Assembly: GCF_000160695.1 (NCBI RefSeq)
Contig: NZ_GG694006.1
Location: 552,607 to 605,394, forward strand
DNA from: Centipeda flueggei ATCC 43531
GTDB taxonomy: Bacteria; Bacillota; Negativicutes; Selenomonadales; Selenomonadaceae
Length of the DNA: 52,788 nt
Reading direction: 5' to 3'
Shown here: positions 34,985 through 44,625 of the stretch, in pieces
How positions within the stretch are numbered: the stretch's first letter is position 1
How the letters are laid out: every line of letters starts with the position of its first letter
Position numbers and translations under genes: made by a program
Notes under the pieces: generated by a model
Told to the model about the DNA's origin: nothing
The model's database searches: none
The model's input: the letters and a program-made list of their open reading frames with translations, nothing else

Positions 34985-36130
34985 TTACAGTTTGCTGACT
35001 TCGCTTGCCGTCATGATCTCGACGACGGTAATATCCTTGACGGTGTTGAGGTCAATAAAACCGCCGTCCGCGAGCTGAACAACAGGCATCGCCGTAACAC
35101 GTGACTCGTCAATATAGACGATACGTCCTGCCGTCCCGTCTGAGAGACGGAGCCAGCAGCCGTTGAGTGCGGCGTTCATCTTGCGCATGAAGAGCACAGC
35201 ATACTCCGAGTCAAGTTTTCCGTCCAGTACATCGGCATAGAGCACCTTGAACACCTCGAACGGAGAACGCTTCTCCGCGTAGCTGCGGCTGGATGCCATC
35301 GCATCGTAGCAGTCGAGGATGGCAAGCACCTTGCCGAAGATCGTGATCGTATCCCCCTTCAGCCCCGAAGGATAGCCCGATCCATCGTCACGCTCATGAT
35401 GCTGGATGATGCCGTTCATAAGGTCGGTGCGGCCTGCAAGTTCACTTTTTTCGACGATCTTGAAACTGTCAACGACGTGATTCTTCAAAATATCGAATTC
35501 CTCTTCCGTCAGAAGCCCCTTCTTCTCAAGCAGATCCTTCGGAATCATCTGCTTCCCGATATCAAGGAAAAGCCCTGCCAGCACCATGTTCTGGCGATCA
35601 ATGCCCGTGAGGCCCATCCACCTTGCCATAAGTCCGCCGAGGATGGCAAGATGAACACAGTGATGCAGGTTGTAGTCCCCCTCCTGATCCATGCTGTAGA
35701 TCATGGAAACTGCCGTCGCGCCCTCCTTGTAGAGGTCACGCAGGCGCCCGCTCGACATCACGCTCTGCAGGATGTCCATATTGAGTTTGCCTGTCTCCGC
35801 TGCTCCTTTAAACAGTTTCTCCATCTCACTGTAAACATAGCGGTAGTCCTCTTCGTACTGGCGGTCCAGCTTGGCATCACGTTCCGGCGCAGGCAGCTCA
35901 TCCGCCTTTGCCCTCTCACGCTTGACCGCTTTTTCCTTCTGGACGGCGGCAAGGATACTGTCCTCATCGACGTAGACAGAAGCAACGCCCTTCTCCTTGA
36001 GCAGCTTGATGATCTCTTTGTCCAGTACCGTCCCACCCTCGACGAGTACATTCTCACTGTCGCCATCATAAACCGTACGGCCGATCAGCATTTCCGGCAG
36101 CAGACTTCGTACAGCAAACGCTTTCAGCAT
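34985..36130 (-). CDS. HD-GYP family protein with altered HD motif
   Basis: A 381-residue HD-GYP protein, a family that hydrolyses cyclic di-GMP. An N-terminal charged region (about 1-140) precedes the HD-GYP domain (about 150-300). The GYP signature 'HHERDDGSGYPSGLKG' at 244-259 is intact and H157/H160 are present, but the metal-binding HD pair reads L189-D190 ('GLFLDIGK') instead of 'LLHDIGK'. The codon is CTT, one base from CAT. It may have become a c-di-GMP sensor or have altered activity. It lies 51 bases downstream of leuS on the same strand and may be co-transcribed with it. Confidence 0.88.
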   Translation of the reverse strand: MLKAFAVRSLLPEMLIGRTVYDGDSENVLVEGGTVLDKEIIKLLKEKGVASVYVDEDSILAAVQKEKAVKRERAKADELPAPERDAKLDRQYEEDYRYVYSEMEKLFKGAAETGKLNMDILQSVMSSGRLRDLYKEGATAVSMIYSMDQEGDYNLHHCVHLAILGGLMARWMGLTGIDRQNMVLAGLFLDIGKQMIPKDLLEKKGLLTEEEFDILKNHVVDSFKIVEKSELAGRTDLMNGIIQHHERDDGSGYPSGLKGDTITIFGKVLAILDCYDAMASSRSYAEKRSPFEVFKVLYADVLDGKLDSEYAVLFMRKMNAALNGCWLRLSDGTAGRIVYIDESRVTAMPVVQLADGGFIDLNTVKDITVVEIMTASEVSKL

Positions 36131-36181
36131 AATGTATACACTCTCCCATTCTTCTCTTGACCGTCTATCTTCAAGCGGCTC

Positions 36182-38653
36182 TTATTTCACAACGATATTG
36201 ACCAGCTTCCCAGGCACGCAGACAACCTTGACCACGGTCTTGCCTGCCGTGAGTTCTTTGGCACGCGGCAGCTCTGTCACGAGCTTCTCCGTCGACAAAA
36301 GGTCAAGATCAGCAGCAACCTTCACGCGATCACGCACCTTCCCGTTGATCTGCAGAACAATCTCGACTTCATCCTGCACGAGTGCCGCTGCGTCATAGTG
36401 CGGCCACGACTCGCCGTGGATATTCCCGCCGAAGATCTTTGCCCACAGTTCTGCAGTAATATGTGGGGCAAATGGTGCAAGCATCCGCAGAAGTGCACTT
36501 GCTGTCTCGCGCGCAAGCCCCGGCGTAAGTTTCTTATCCTGGAATGCGTAAAGCGCATTGACCAGCTCCATGATGGAGGAGATCGCCGTATTGAACATGA
36601 AGCGGTCGCGCACATCCTCCGTGACCTTCTTGATGGTCGCGTGGAGCACGCGGCGCAGCTCCGCCTCCTCTGTGCTGAGCGATGCCGCATCGCAGGATGC
36701 AGGCGCTCCCTTGATTGTCTCTGCAAACTGTCCCAGGATACGCCATACGCGGCCAAGGAAGCGGTATGCTCCCTCGACGCCCTGATCGCTCCAGTCGAGA
36801 TCACGGTCAACGGGCGCGGCAAAGAGGATGAAAAGCCGTGCCGTATCCGCACCGTAGCGGTCGATGATCTCCTCGGGCGAGACGACGTTGCCGAGTGACT
36901 TCGACATCTTCGCGCCGTCCTTGATGACCATGCCCTGCGTGAGGAGGTTCGTGAACGGCTCGTCGAAGTCGAGCATCCCTGCATCGCGCAGCACCTTCGT
37001 GAAGAAGCGCGCATAGAGAAGATGCAGGATTGCGTGCTCGATGCCGCCGATGTACTGATCGACCGGTGCCCAGTAGTTCACCTTGTCGCGGTCAAAGGGA
37101 CGCTCTGTGTTCTTCGGATCCGCATAGCGGTAGTAGTACCACGAAGAGCAGATAAATGTGTCCATCGTATCCGTCTCGCGCGTTGCATCGCCGCCGCACT
37201 TGGGACATTTGCAGCGGAGGAAGTGTTCGCTCGACGAGAGCGGCGAGACCGTCCCCTGCTCGAACGAGACATCCTCTGGGAGACGCACGGGCAGCTCTTC
37301 CTCGGGAACGAGCACCTCACCGCATTGGGGGCAGTTGATGATGGGGATCGGGGCACCCCAGTAGCGCTGACGCGAGATGAGCCAGTCGCGCAGGCGGTAG
37401 TTGACACGACGTTTGCCGCAGCCCTGCGCCTCCGCCTCGTCCATGATCGCCTGCATCGCCGCGTGCATCTCCATCCCCGTGAACTTGCCGGAGTTGATGA
37501 GGATGCCTTCCTTTTCGGTGTATGCCGCCGTCATATCCTCGAGATGCAGCTCTCCGTCCTTCGGGCGGATCGTGAGGATCTTGCGGATGCCGTATTTCTC
37601 CGCAAACATCCAGTCGCGCTGATCCTCGGACGGCACGGCCATGACCGCGCCCGTGCCGTACTCAAAGAGAACGTAGTTCGTGACCCAGATCTCGACCTGC
37701 TCTCCGTTGAACGGATTGGTGCAGGTAATCCCTGTGAAAATGCCCTCTTTTTCCGACTCGCTCGAAGAACGCTCAATATCGGACTGCTTTTTGACGCGTG
37801 CGCAGAACGCACGGATCTCCTCCGCCTTGTTGCTGACGGCGCAGATCTTTTCGACAAGGGGATGCTCGGGGGCGAGTGCAACAAAGGTCATACCGAACAC
37901 GGTGTCCGGACGCGTCGTGTAGACGGGAATCTCTGCATCCAGAGCGGGCGCGGGCAGACGGAACTCGAGGCCCTCGCTGCGTCCAATCCAGTTTGCCTGC
38001 ATCGTTTTGACGCGCTCGGGCCAGCCCGGGAGTTTGTCGAGATCGGCGAGGAGTTCATCGGCATAGTCGGTGATCTTGAAGAACCACTGTGCGAGATCCT
38101 TCTTATGCACTTCTGACTTGCAGCGCCAGCACTTTCCGTCCTCAACCTGCTCGTTTGCGAGCACCGTACCGCAGGTATCGCACCAGTTCACGGATGCCTT
38201 TTTCTTGTAGGCAAGCCCCTTTTTATAAAACAGCTCAAAGAGCCACTGCGTCCAACGGTAATAATCCTCCCGGCAGGTGATGACCTCACGGTCCCAGTCG
38301 TAGGCAAGCCCCAGCGCACGCTGCTGCTTCTCCATGTTCGCAATGTTTGCGTACGTCCACTCCGCCGGATGCACCTTATTCTTGATCGCCGCATTTTCTG
38401 CGGGCATGCCGAAGGAGTCAAATCCCATCGGATGCAGGACGTTATACCCTTCCATCGTACGGAATCGCGCAATCACATCGCCAATCGAGTAGTTGCGGAC
38501 ATGCCCCATGTGGAGTTTTCCTGACGGATACGGAAACATCTCGAGCGCATAATACTTCGGTTTCGCCGCATCCATCTCCGTGTGGCAGCTGTGCTCCGTC
38601 TCCCAGATTTTCTGCCACTTTGCTTCAATCTCCTGCGGGCAATATCTCTCCAC
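36182..38653 (-). CDS. leuS: Leucyl-tRNA synthetase
   Basis: An 823-residue class I aminoacyl-tRNA synthetase. The HIGH motif is present as '[20 protein letters not shown]' and KMSKS as '[10 protein letters not shown]'. The editing domain ('[20 protein letters not shown]') and a zinc site ('[21 protein letters not shown]') are also visible. Length is as usual. No T-box leader is seen in the 157 bases upstream. Confidence 0.97.
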   Translation of the reverse strand: MERYCPQEIEAKWQKIWETEHSCHTEMDAAKPKYYALEMFPYPSGKLHMGHVRNYSIGDVIARFRTMEGYNVLHPMGFDSFGMPAENAAIKNKVHPAEWTYANIANMEKQQRALGLAYDWDREVITCREDYYRWTQWLFELFYKKGLAYKKKASVNWCDTCGTVLANEQVEDGKCWRCKSEVHKKDLAQWFFKITDYADELLADLDKLPGWPERVKTMQANWIGRSEGLEFRLPAPALDAEIPVYTTRPDTVFGMTFVALAPEHPLVEKICAVSNKAEEIRAFCARVKKQSDIERSSSESEKEGIFTGITCTNPFNGEQVEIWVTNYVLFEYGTGAVMAVPSEDQRDWMFAEKYGIRKILTIRPKDGELHLEDMTAAYTEKEGILINSGKFTGMEMHAAMQAIMDEAEAQGCGKRRVNYRLRDWLISRQRYWGAPIPIINCPQCGEVLVPEEELPVRLPEDVSFEQGTVSPLSSSEHFLRCKCPKCGGDATRETDTMDTFICSSWYYYRYADPKNTERPFDRDKVNYWAPVDQYIGGIEHAILHLLYARFFTKVLRDAGMLDFDEPFTNLLTQGMVIKDGAKMSKSLGNVVSPEEIIDRYGADTARLFILFAAPVDRDLDWSDQGVEGAYRFLGRVWRILGQFAETIKGAPASCDAASLSTEEAELRRVLHATIKKVTEDVRDRFMFNTAISSIMELVNALYAFQDKKLTPGLARETASALLRMLAPFAPHITAELWAKIFGGNIHGESWPHYDAAALVQDEVEIVLQINGKVRDRVKVAADLDLLSTEKLVTELPRAKELTAGKTVVKVVCVPGKLVNIVVK

Positions 38654-38700
38654 TCTGCTCGTACTCCTCCCAAAATACCAATATCCATAGATTTCATTTC

Positions 38701-38730
38701 ATTATACTTCATGCAGGCGGAAAGCGTCAA
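38701..38730 (-). promoter_or_regulatory. Promoter of leuS
   Basis: On the minus strand: TTGACG, 18 bp, TATAAT, about 48 bases before the start codon. Confidence 0.75.
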
Positions 38731-38810
38731 TGCCTGAGCCTGCGACAAATAATACGAAAAAGCCGCCGTGTGAAGCATTCCACTTCGCCCAGCAGCCAAA
38801 ATCCCATCAT

Positions 38811-40913
38811 TTATCGAATGGAGCGAATCACTGCATCAAGTTCCTCAAGGCGTTTCGCCAGCGACGTTCCAAGCGCCGCCGCCTGTTCCAAAGAGTCGCT
38901 TGACTCTCGGATCGCGCCGACACCGCTCGCGAGACTGCTCTTCATATCCGTGACGTGCCCGTCAAACCCCTGCTCAAAGTCCTCTACTTTCGTATCAAAC
39001 TCCTGATTCTGCGCGAGCATCTGATCGATCTCATTCACATCATGCAGAAGCTCACGGATCGCCTCATCAGACGCCTCAAGCCGCTCCCGTGTATTCTCAG
39101 AGAGCTTACGCACCTCCCCTGCGACAACGGCGAACCCGCGCCCCATCTCACCCGCGCGCGCTGCCTCGATCGCAGCGTTAAGCGCGAGCAGATTGATTTG
39201 CGCAGAGATCTCCGTAATCATGTGCATGACCTGCTCAATCTTCTTCGTGCTCTCAGTCAGATGCTCCAGTTTCGGTGTAATCGAAGCATTTCGTGCGAGC
39301 AGTTCCTTCGTCATGTCACCCTGATCGCCGATGCCGTCACTCATCTGATTGACGAGCCCGGAAACGCTCTCAACACTTTTCGTCACATGTTCCATGACAT
39401 CTGAGAGTCCCGCCATCTGCCTGCGATAGCCATCGAACTCCTGAATGATACCCTCACGCAAGTTGGCAATGATCGTGCGACGATTGATCTCATGTTCGAG
39501 ATATGATTTCTGATACAGCGCATACTTCGACGGGAATCGGTCCATGTATCCGTCATTGAACGTCCCGCCTGAGAGTTGATAGAAGAAAATTGCCGTCAGT
39601 GTCTCATTGACGTGCAGCCCCGCAATTTCCCCAAATGCCGAGAACCCTGCAATTGGCATCCCATCAAAGAGATCCGCGCCGGCGAGTTCCCCCGCAAAGG
39701 TCAGGCGGCGCAGAATACAGTCGTTCAGCACTGCGCCGATCGGCGTCGGCTTCCCTTTTGCAAACGCCGCATATTCCTCTTTCAGCTTTGGGATGAAGTT
39801 CTCCCGCCGCATGAGGTAGATCTCCTCCCCCGCCGTAATATCACAGTAAAAATGGAACCGCTTTTTCGCCGCATCAAACTTCTGCAGTGAACGAATGAAA
39901 TGCTGCTTGCCGACGCGCGAGGCAAAGGTGTAACCCGCAAGTGCATCGGTGAGTGCATTCACGTCGGAGACATGAAGATGCTCCATCAGCACGTCAGCAA
40001 AGGGCACAGGATGCCCCTGTTCATCGGCAACGGTGTCCACCGTGCGGAACGTCGTATCCGACCCGATGACCGTCCATTTCTCCCCCGTCTCCGCCGCCGC
40101 CTGCGTCTTAAAGACAGAGTAACGATAGTCGTCGGCGAGCTTCACGACAAGAACCACGGCATGGTTCTCGAGCACCTGCCTGCCATTGTAGATATAGGTG
40201 TGGGAGAAGTCGAGCGCACCGCTCGCGCTCCCACCAATGTAAGGGCATGGCAGGAACTCACTGTCATAGAGCGCCTTCAGCACGAACGACTCACATGCCG
40301 TCACACCGTCCACATAGACAAAGGCAAAGGTATTGTCAAAGCGCACAGGGAACGGGACGCGTTCAGCACGCACATCGGCGGCAATCTTCTCTACGCGCTC
40401 AGCAGGGGTCAGCTCCGCCGTGCCGCGCCGAATGTCCTCGTTATGCAGAGGAATCGTCATCATGTGGGTCTGTGCAATCATGCGCTTGCTGTAGACCTGC
40501 AGGAGTACCATCGCACGGCCGTCCTTCGCGTCCATATAGTAGGAGCGCGTCCCCGGCGTATGCGTCAGCTCCCCGCACGAGGAGACGAGCAGGATCTGCG
40601 CATTGGGAGGCGATGCCGTCTGTACCGTCCGTGCAATCTCCGCCATAGGGAGATCGGACGAGACAAAGCCGAGCACGATGGCAGGTCCGCCCGGCACATC
40701 GTAGAGTTCGCGCAAGCGCTCTGCTGTCAGCTCATTGCGCGAAAGATAGGCGGACTTCATATCCCCTGCACCGACACTGCCAAGAGCGGCAAAGGGTACC
40801 CGTACCTTTCCCGCCTCATCCTTCTTTACGACACTTGCAGGAATTGGTTTTGCTGCAATGCGGTCAGCAAGGGAAACCTCCGCTTCTTTCTTTTTTTCAA
40901 AAAGTCCAAACAT
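38811..40913 (-). CDS. Soluble chemoreceptor with FIST sensor domains
   Basis: A 700-residue protein with no membrane segment. Residues about 50-410 match the FIST_N and FIST_C small-ligand sensor domains ('[20 protein letters not shown]', 'CGELTHTPG', '[12 protein letters not shown]', '[14 protein letters not shown]'). The C-terminal 200 residues are a methyl-accepting signalling coiled coil with the CheA/CheW-binding hairpin '[20 protein letters not shown]' (about 563-604). There is no HAMP domain. It is a cytoplasmic receptor for the chemotaxis array, probably sensing an amino acid or other small metabolite; chemotaxis genes are not in this window. Confidence 0.9.
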   Translation of the reverse strand: MFGLFEKKKEAEVSLADRIAAKPIPASVVKKDEAGKVRVPFAALGSVGAGDMKSAYLSRNELTAERLRELYDVPGGPAIVLGFVSSDLPMAEIARTVQTASPPNAQILLVSSCGELTHTPGTRSYYMDAKDGRAMVLLQVYSKRMIAQTHMMTIPLHNEDIRRGTAELTPAERVEKIAADVRAERVPFPVRFDNTFAFVYVDGVTACESFVLKALYDSEFLPCPYIGGSASGALDFSHTYIYNGRQVLENHAVVLVVKLADDYRYSVFKTQAAAETGEKWTVIGSDTTFRTVDTVADEQGHPVPFADVLMEHLHVSDVNALTDALAGYTFASRVGKQHFIRSLQKFDAAKKRFHFYCDITAGEEIYLMRRENFIPKLKEEYAAFAKGKPTPIGAVLNDCILRRLTFAGELAGADLFDGMPIAGFSAFGEIAGLHVNETLTAIFFYQLSGGTFNDGYMDRFPSKYALYQKSYLEHEINRRTIIANLREGIIQEFDGYRRQMAGLSDVMEHVTKSVESVSGLVNQMSDGIGDQGDMTKELLARNASITPKLEHLTESTKKIEQVMHMITEISAQINLLALNAAIEAARAGEMGRGFAVVAGEVRKLSENTRERLEASDEAIRELLHDVNEIDQMLAQNQEFDTKVEDFEQGFDGHVTDMKSSLASGVGAIRESSDSLEQAAALGTSLAKRLEELDAVIRSIR

Positions 40914-40952
40914 TATATTCCTCCCTATGAATGAAAAGCACCCTATCGATTA

Positions 40953-40982
40953 AGTATATCACACGGAATCCCGTCTCCGCAA
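40953..40982 (-). promoter_or_regulatory. Promoter of the FIST chemoreceptor gene
   Basis: On the minus strand: TTGCGG, 18 bp, TATACT. It overlaps the last codons of the upstream permease gene, giving the receptor independent expression. Confidence 0.55.
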
Positions 40983-42317
40983 GAATCGGTAAAGAAGCAT
41001 GGGAACGACAAGCATGGGAACACCCAGATAGAGTGCAGAGCGAAGCTCCGGTGTAAACACCATAAAAAGGAGGCAGAGTACCTGCGCCCAAATACCAAAA
41101 AGCGGTACATATGGAAAGAACGGCATCCGATAGCGCAGAAGTGACACCATGCCTGCCGCCTCGAGTCTGCGCCGCCGCCGATATTGACTCCAGCAGATCG
41201 AGATCCACGCAACTGCACCCGAAAATCCTGAGAGTGCAAGCAGATACGTGTAGAGTGCCGCATCAGGGTGGACAGCATAGAGCGCGATCACGCCCCAGCA
41301 AAAGGCGATCGAGGCATAGATGGCACGCGAGGGAATCCCCTTGCAGCTGAGCCCGCCGAGCGCACGCGGTGCCATCCCCATCGTCGCGAGTGCGTGCACC
41401 GTGCGTGCCGCACCGTAGAGCCCCGAGTTGGAGCAGGAAAGCGCCGCCGTCAGCACGACGAACGAGAACAGAGCCCCCAGATGTGAGAATCCATGCTCGG
41501 CAAGCGCCGCCGCAAAAACACTCTTGGAGAGAGACGCGTGATCCCACGGGAGAATCGAGACAAGCAGCGTAATGGGGATGATGTAGAGTGCAATGATACG
41601 CCATGTTACATTGCGCACCGCCGTTGGGATGCTGCGTGCAGGGTCGGCGGTCTCCCCTGCCGCAAGGCCGATGATCTCCGTGCCCTGAAAGTTCACGAGG
41701 ATAATGACCATCGTCAGCACAATGCTCCCCCATCCATGCGGAGCAAAACCGCCGCTGCCAAGGAGGATGCGTGTTCCAATACAGCCCTCGTTCCCAATGA
41801 GCCCAAGGCAGATAAGAAAGGCAACCCCACTGAACGCCACAAGGGCAATGATCTTGACCAGGGCGAGCCAGAACTCGCTTTCCCCGAATTTATCGACACG
41901 AAACAGATTCAAAAGAGTAACCATGAGGCCAAAGAACACAGCCCACCAGATCGTCCCGACCTCGGGCAGAAATGTGTTCATGATAATGCCGGCAGCGATC
42001 ATCTCCGACGGCACGTAGGACACCCACGTCATCCAGTAGGACCAGCCGACACCACACGCCCATGTTGCCGAGATGTTCTCACGCGCATAGACAACGAACG
42101 AACCGGAGAGCGGCTGTTCCACTGCCAGCTCGGCAAGACAAAGCATCACGGCGAGCACAATGATGCCGCCCAGCAGATAGGAAATCACCGCTGCGGGCCC
42201 CGCCTGCTCGAGAACGTAACCCGTACCCAAAAAATATCCGCTTCCGATCACACCGCCGAGAGAGATGAGCTGAAGATGCCGATGCTTCAGCTTCCGTTTC
42301 ATTGTCGATTCGCCCAT
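40959..42317 (-). CDS. APC family amino acid permease
   Basis: A 452-residue transporter with twelve hydrophobic helices of the amino acid-polyamine-organocation family. The first helix motif 'LISLGGVIGSGYFLGTGYVL' and 'FQGTEIIGLAAGETADPARSIPTAVRNV' place it in the bacterial amino acid transporter group with GabP, LysP and AroP. The substrate is unknown. The start at 42317 (MGESTMKRKLKHRHL) is uncertain; ATG 42302 is possible and neither has a strong ribosome site. Confidence 0.9.
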   Translation of the reverse strand: MGESTMKRKLKHRHLQLISLGGVIGSGYFLGTGYVLEQAGPAAVISYLLGGIIVLAVMLCLAELAVEQPLSGSFVVYARENISATWACGVGWSYWMTWVSYVPSEMIAAGIIMNTFLPEVGTIWWAVFFGLMVTLLNLFRVDKFGESEFWLALVKIIALVAFSGVAFLICLGLIGNEGCIGTRILLGSGGFAPHGWGSIVLTMVIILVNFQGTEIIGLAAGETADPARSIPTAVRNVTWRIIALYIIPITLLVSILPWDHASLSKSVFAAALAEHGFSHLGALFSFVVLTAALSCSNSGLYGAARTVHALATMGMAPRALGGLSCKGIPSRAIYASIAFCWGVIALYAVHPDAALYTYLLALSGFSGAVAWISICWSQYRRRRRLEAAGMVSLLRYRMPFFPYVPLFGIWAQVLCLLFMVFTPELRSALYLGVPMLVVPMLLYRFLRRRDSV

Positions 42318-42398
42318 GGGCTTCGTAACACGACCTTTCTTTCCATCGATAAAACATCTTCATCATACTACAAGAGTATGTAGATTACTATCATTTAT

Positions 42399-42427
42399 TT
42401 GACAAAGTCGTAAAATTTTATTATCAT
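42399..42427 (+). promoter_or_regulatory. Promoter of the secreted RsiV/PdaC-like gene
   Basis: TTGACA, 17 bp, TATCAT, with GGAGGAG before the start codon. Confidence 0.7.
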
Positions 42428-42458
42428 CTGATTAACGGATAAAGGAGGAGCTATTATT

Positions 42459-43085
42459 ATGAAATTCAGAGCCTTTCTGATTGCCCTTGCGCTCATCGTT
42501 GGCATCGCCGGAACCTCATCCGCCGCCATCAGTGAACATCGGGAATCAACGCAGAACCTATCCCTTGCCTACCCTGTTGTCACGCTTGATGACAGTGCCG
42601 TTGCCGACCGCATCAATACCGATATCCAGGCATTTGCGGCCAATTTCCGTACGCAGTATCAGAGCGGAGCATTCTTCCGTGGAGAACTTGGCTACCGCGT
42701 GCACCTCGATGATGCCAACTTCATCTCGGTGACCTTTACCGACCTCCGCTATGACCTGCATGCCAACCAGCCTGTACGTCACGACTATGGCTTTGTTTAC
42801 TACAAGAAGACGGGACAGCGTCTGCCGCTCTCCTTCTTTGTGCACCTCACACCGTCCGATCTCGACGGTGAGGCGGTAAACGGGCATCTCTACAATGAGT
42901 ACGGACGCAACACGCCGATTCAGCCCGAGAAATCCGTCCGTCAGATCCCGACGAACTACTTTCTCGGCGGACGCGGCTTCGTCTGCCCCATCTTCCAGCC
43001 GGGCGAGCTGACTGCCAGCACGGGGCCTACCTATGTTCTGCTCGATGCGGGCATCGTCGAGTACTTCAACCGCAAAAATAAATGA
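42459..43085 (+). CDS. Secreted protein with RsiV/PdaC-like (DUF4163/DUF3298) domain
   Basis: A 208-residue exported protein. Residues 1-23 are a signal peptide (positively charged start, hydrophobic core, cleavage after SSA-A). The mature part resembles the DUF4163/DUF3298 module found in PdaC and RsiV: 'AVADRINTDIQAFAANF', 'YDLHANQPVRHDYGFVYY', 'GQRLPLSFFV'. In RsiV that fold binds lysozyme; here no membrane anchor or sigma factor is present, so it is probably a periplasmic cell-envelope protein of unknown role. Its stop overlaps the next gene by ATGA. Confidence 0.75.
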   Translation: MKFRAFLIALALIVGIAGTSSAAISEHRESTQNLSLAYPVVTLDDSAVADRINTDIQAFAANFRTQYQSGAFFRGELGYRVHLDDANFISVTFTDLRYDLHANQPVRHDYGFVYYKKTGQRLPLSFFVHLTPSDLDGEAVNGHLYNEYGRNTPIQPEKSVRQIPTNYFLGGRGFVCPIFQPGELTASTGPTYVLLDAGIVEYFNRKNK

Positions 43086-43738
43086 GCAGCGATCGTGACT
43101 ATACGACCATTGCAGGGGAGATACCGGAAAACGGTGTCTCCCCTGTTTCGTATGAGATCCAGCGCTCCTGCTTTCTCGCCTACGTCACCCACGCCGCAGA
43201 TGAGGAACAGGTACGCACATGGCTTGCTGCGCTGAAAAAGGAACACTACGACGCACGTCATACCCCCTATGCCATGGTGTTTGGCGCAGCTGCTGATCGG
43301 CAGCGCTCGAGCGACGACGGCGAGCCGGGCGGCACGGCCGGCAGCCCCATCCTCGATGCGATCAAAGGGCGCGGCATCACGGACGCCGCCGTTGCCGTCG
43401 TCCGCTACTTCGGCGGGATCAAGCTCGGCGCGGGCGGGCTCATCCGCGCCTATGCACACGCGGCAGGTCTTGGGCTCGATGCAGCGCCGAAAGTACATAT
43501 GACCCGCCTCACAATGCTGTCCGTCACAATAGACTACGGGCTGCTCGCTGCAGTCGAGCGCTATGTGCGGGATGCAGAGCTGCAGAAGGGAGAGACATCC
43601 TATACGGATGTCGTCACCCTTCCCCTCTTTGTTCCGCCCGATGACATTGCACGGCACAAAGCGGCGCTGGCCGACTGCACGGCAGGGTGCGCCGTGTATC
43701 AAGAGTGCGGTACGAAGTATGTAGGAATACCTTGCTGA
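43082..43738 (+). CDS. YigZ/IMPACT family protein
   Basis: A 218-residue protein of the UPF0029 family. The signature 'GEPGGTAGSPILDAIKGRGI' followed by 'VAVVRYFGGIKLGAGGLIRAY' spans about 80-122. The C-terminal half is the EF-G domain IV-like extension. The eukaryotic relative IMPACT binds GCN1; the bacterial role is not settled. Translation is coupled to the preceding secreted-protein gene, an unusual pairing. Confidence 0.9.
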   Translation: MSSDRDYTTIAGEIPENGVSPVSYEIQRSCFLAYVTHAADEEQVRTWLAALKKEHYDARHTPYAMVFGAAADRQRSSDDGEPGGTAGSPILDAIKGRGITDAAVAVVRYFGGIKLGAGGLIRAYAHAAGLGLDAAPKVHMTRLTMLSVTIDYGLLAAVERYVRDAELQKGETSYTDVVTLPLFVPPDDIARHKAALADCTAGCAVYQECGTKYVGIPC

Positions 43739-43759
43739 CGTAAAATCCCCGCAAAAAAG

Positions 43760-43796
43760 GGCTGCGGCACATTCATTTCGTGCAGCAGCCTTTATT
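43760..43796. terminator. Bidirectional terminator between yigZ-like gene and fnr
   Basis: GGCTGCGGCAC (43760-43770) pairs with GTGCAGCAGCC (43780-43790) with one mismatch. TTTATT follows on plus and, from the AAAAAA at 43753-43758, a T run on minus. Confidence 0.7.
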
Positions 43797-44476
43797 CACT
43801 CAATATTACAAATCTCCACACCGCAGTTCTCGCAGTGGATTGTTTTTTTCAGATAGTCAATATCCTTAATCAGGATCAGGTGCCCACGCATATCGATCAC
43901 GCCGCTTTTTCTGAGTTCAGCAAGCATCCGATTGAGACTCTCACGTGCTGATGCAGAATAATTCGCAAGTTCCTGATTGGTAAGCGGCACGGAGATCAGA
44001 ACTCCCTCATCCGTCTCCATCCCATAGCTGTTTGCCAGACGTATCAAGGTCGAACAGAGCGCGCCCTTCTTGCCGTAGAGCACGAGATCACGGAACTTAA
44101 GATGCTGCTTGCGCATGTGCATCCCGATGAGCTTCAGCAGAGCAACCGCGAGAGGCGGATTCTTTTCGAGATACGCCTCCAGTACGGGGAACTCAATTGC
44201 ATAGACCTCGGCGGCACTGCGCGCAATCGCACTGAAGAGATAGGTCGGCTTCTCCTCGTAGATCGGCAGTTCCCCGACGAGACTTCCTGTTGTCGCCAGC
44301 CGCAGCGCAAGCACACGCCCTGATGCGCCGTATTTGACAACAAAGATATGTCCCGAGCGCACAATATAGAAATAGTGCGCCGGTGCACCCTCACGATAGA
44401 GAAACGCCCCATCGTGCAGCGAAACCACCTTGCCCGGAATCGATGCAAGTTCTTGAATGAGCGCCTCCTTATCCAC
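43796..44476 (-). CDS. fnr: Bacillus-type Fnr, oxygen-sensing regulator with C-terminal Cys cluster
   Basis: A 226-residue Crp/Fnr regulator. The effector barrel covers about 10-120, the winged helix 165-200 ('LTNQELANYSASARESLNRMLAELRKSGVI'). The C-terminus carries C215-x2-C218-x4-C223, the same spacing as the three cysteines that hold the [4Fe-4S] cluster of Bacillus subtilis Fnr (C227, C230, C235). D130 in 'KFRDLVLYG' fits the position of its aspartate ligand D141. It starts at GTG with GGGGGG 6 bases upstream. It is divergent from narK, and a TGTGA-N6-TCACA site lies between them; fnr and narK are also neighbours in B. subtilis. Confidence 0.85.
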   Translation of the reverse strand: MDKEALIQELASIPGKVVSLHDGAFLYREGAPAHYFYIVRSGHIFVVKYGASGRVLALRLATTGSLVGELPIYEEKPTYLFSAIARSAAEVYAIEFPVLEAYLEKNPPLAVALLKLIGMHMRKQHLKFRDLVLYGKKGALCSTLIRLANSYGMETDEGVLISVPLTNQELANYSASARESLNRMLAELRKSGVIDMRGHLILIKDIDYLKKTIHCENCGVEICNIE

Positions 44477-44545
44477 TCCGTTCCCCCCCTTCTGTGATAC
44501 GAAGTAACATTATAATTTATCCTATCGAAAAAACAGAAAAGTTCA

Positions 44546-44588
44546 TGTGATATTCGTCACATACAAGGTAATTTTTTTTCACTATAAT
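44546..44588 (+). promoter_or_regulatory. narK promoter with Fnr/Crp-type site at -41.5
   Basis: A perfect TGTGA (44546-44550) N6 TCACA (44557-44561) palindrome and a TATAAT -10 (44583-44588). With a start site near 44595, the palindrome centre is at -41.5, the class II activator position where the protein replaces the -35 contact. No good -35 is present. This matches anaerobic activation of narK by Fnr. Confidence 0.8.
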
Positions 44589-44625
44589 TTCATTTATTAA
44601 TACGATATATAAGGGAGAGATGGAA

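Noticed and set aside
38654-38810. Possible T-box leader before leuS
   Set aside because: Only 157 bases are available, the promoter lies about 48 bases from the start, and no T-box sequence or antiterminator is visible.
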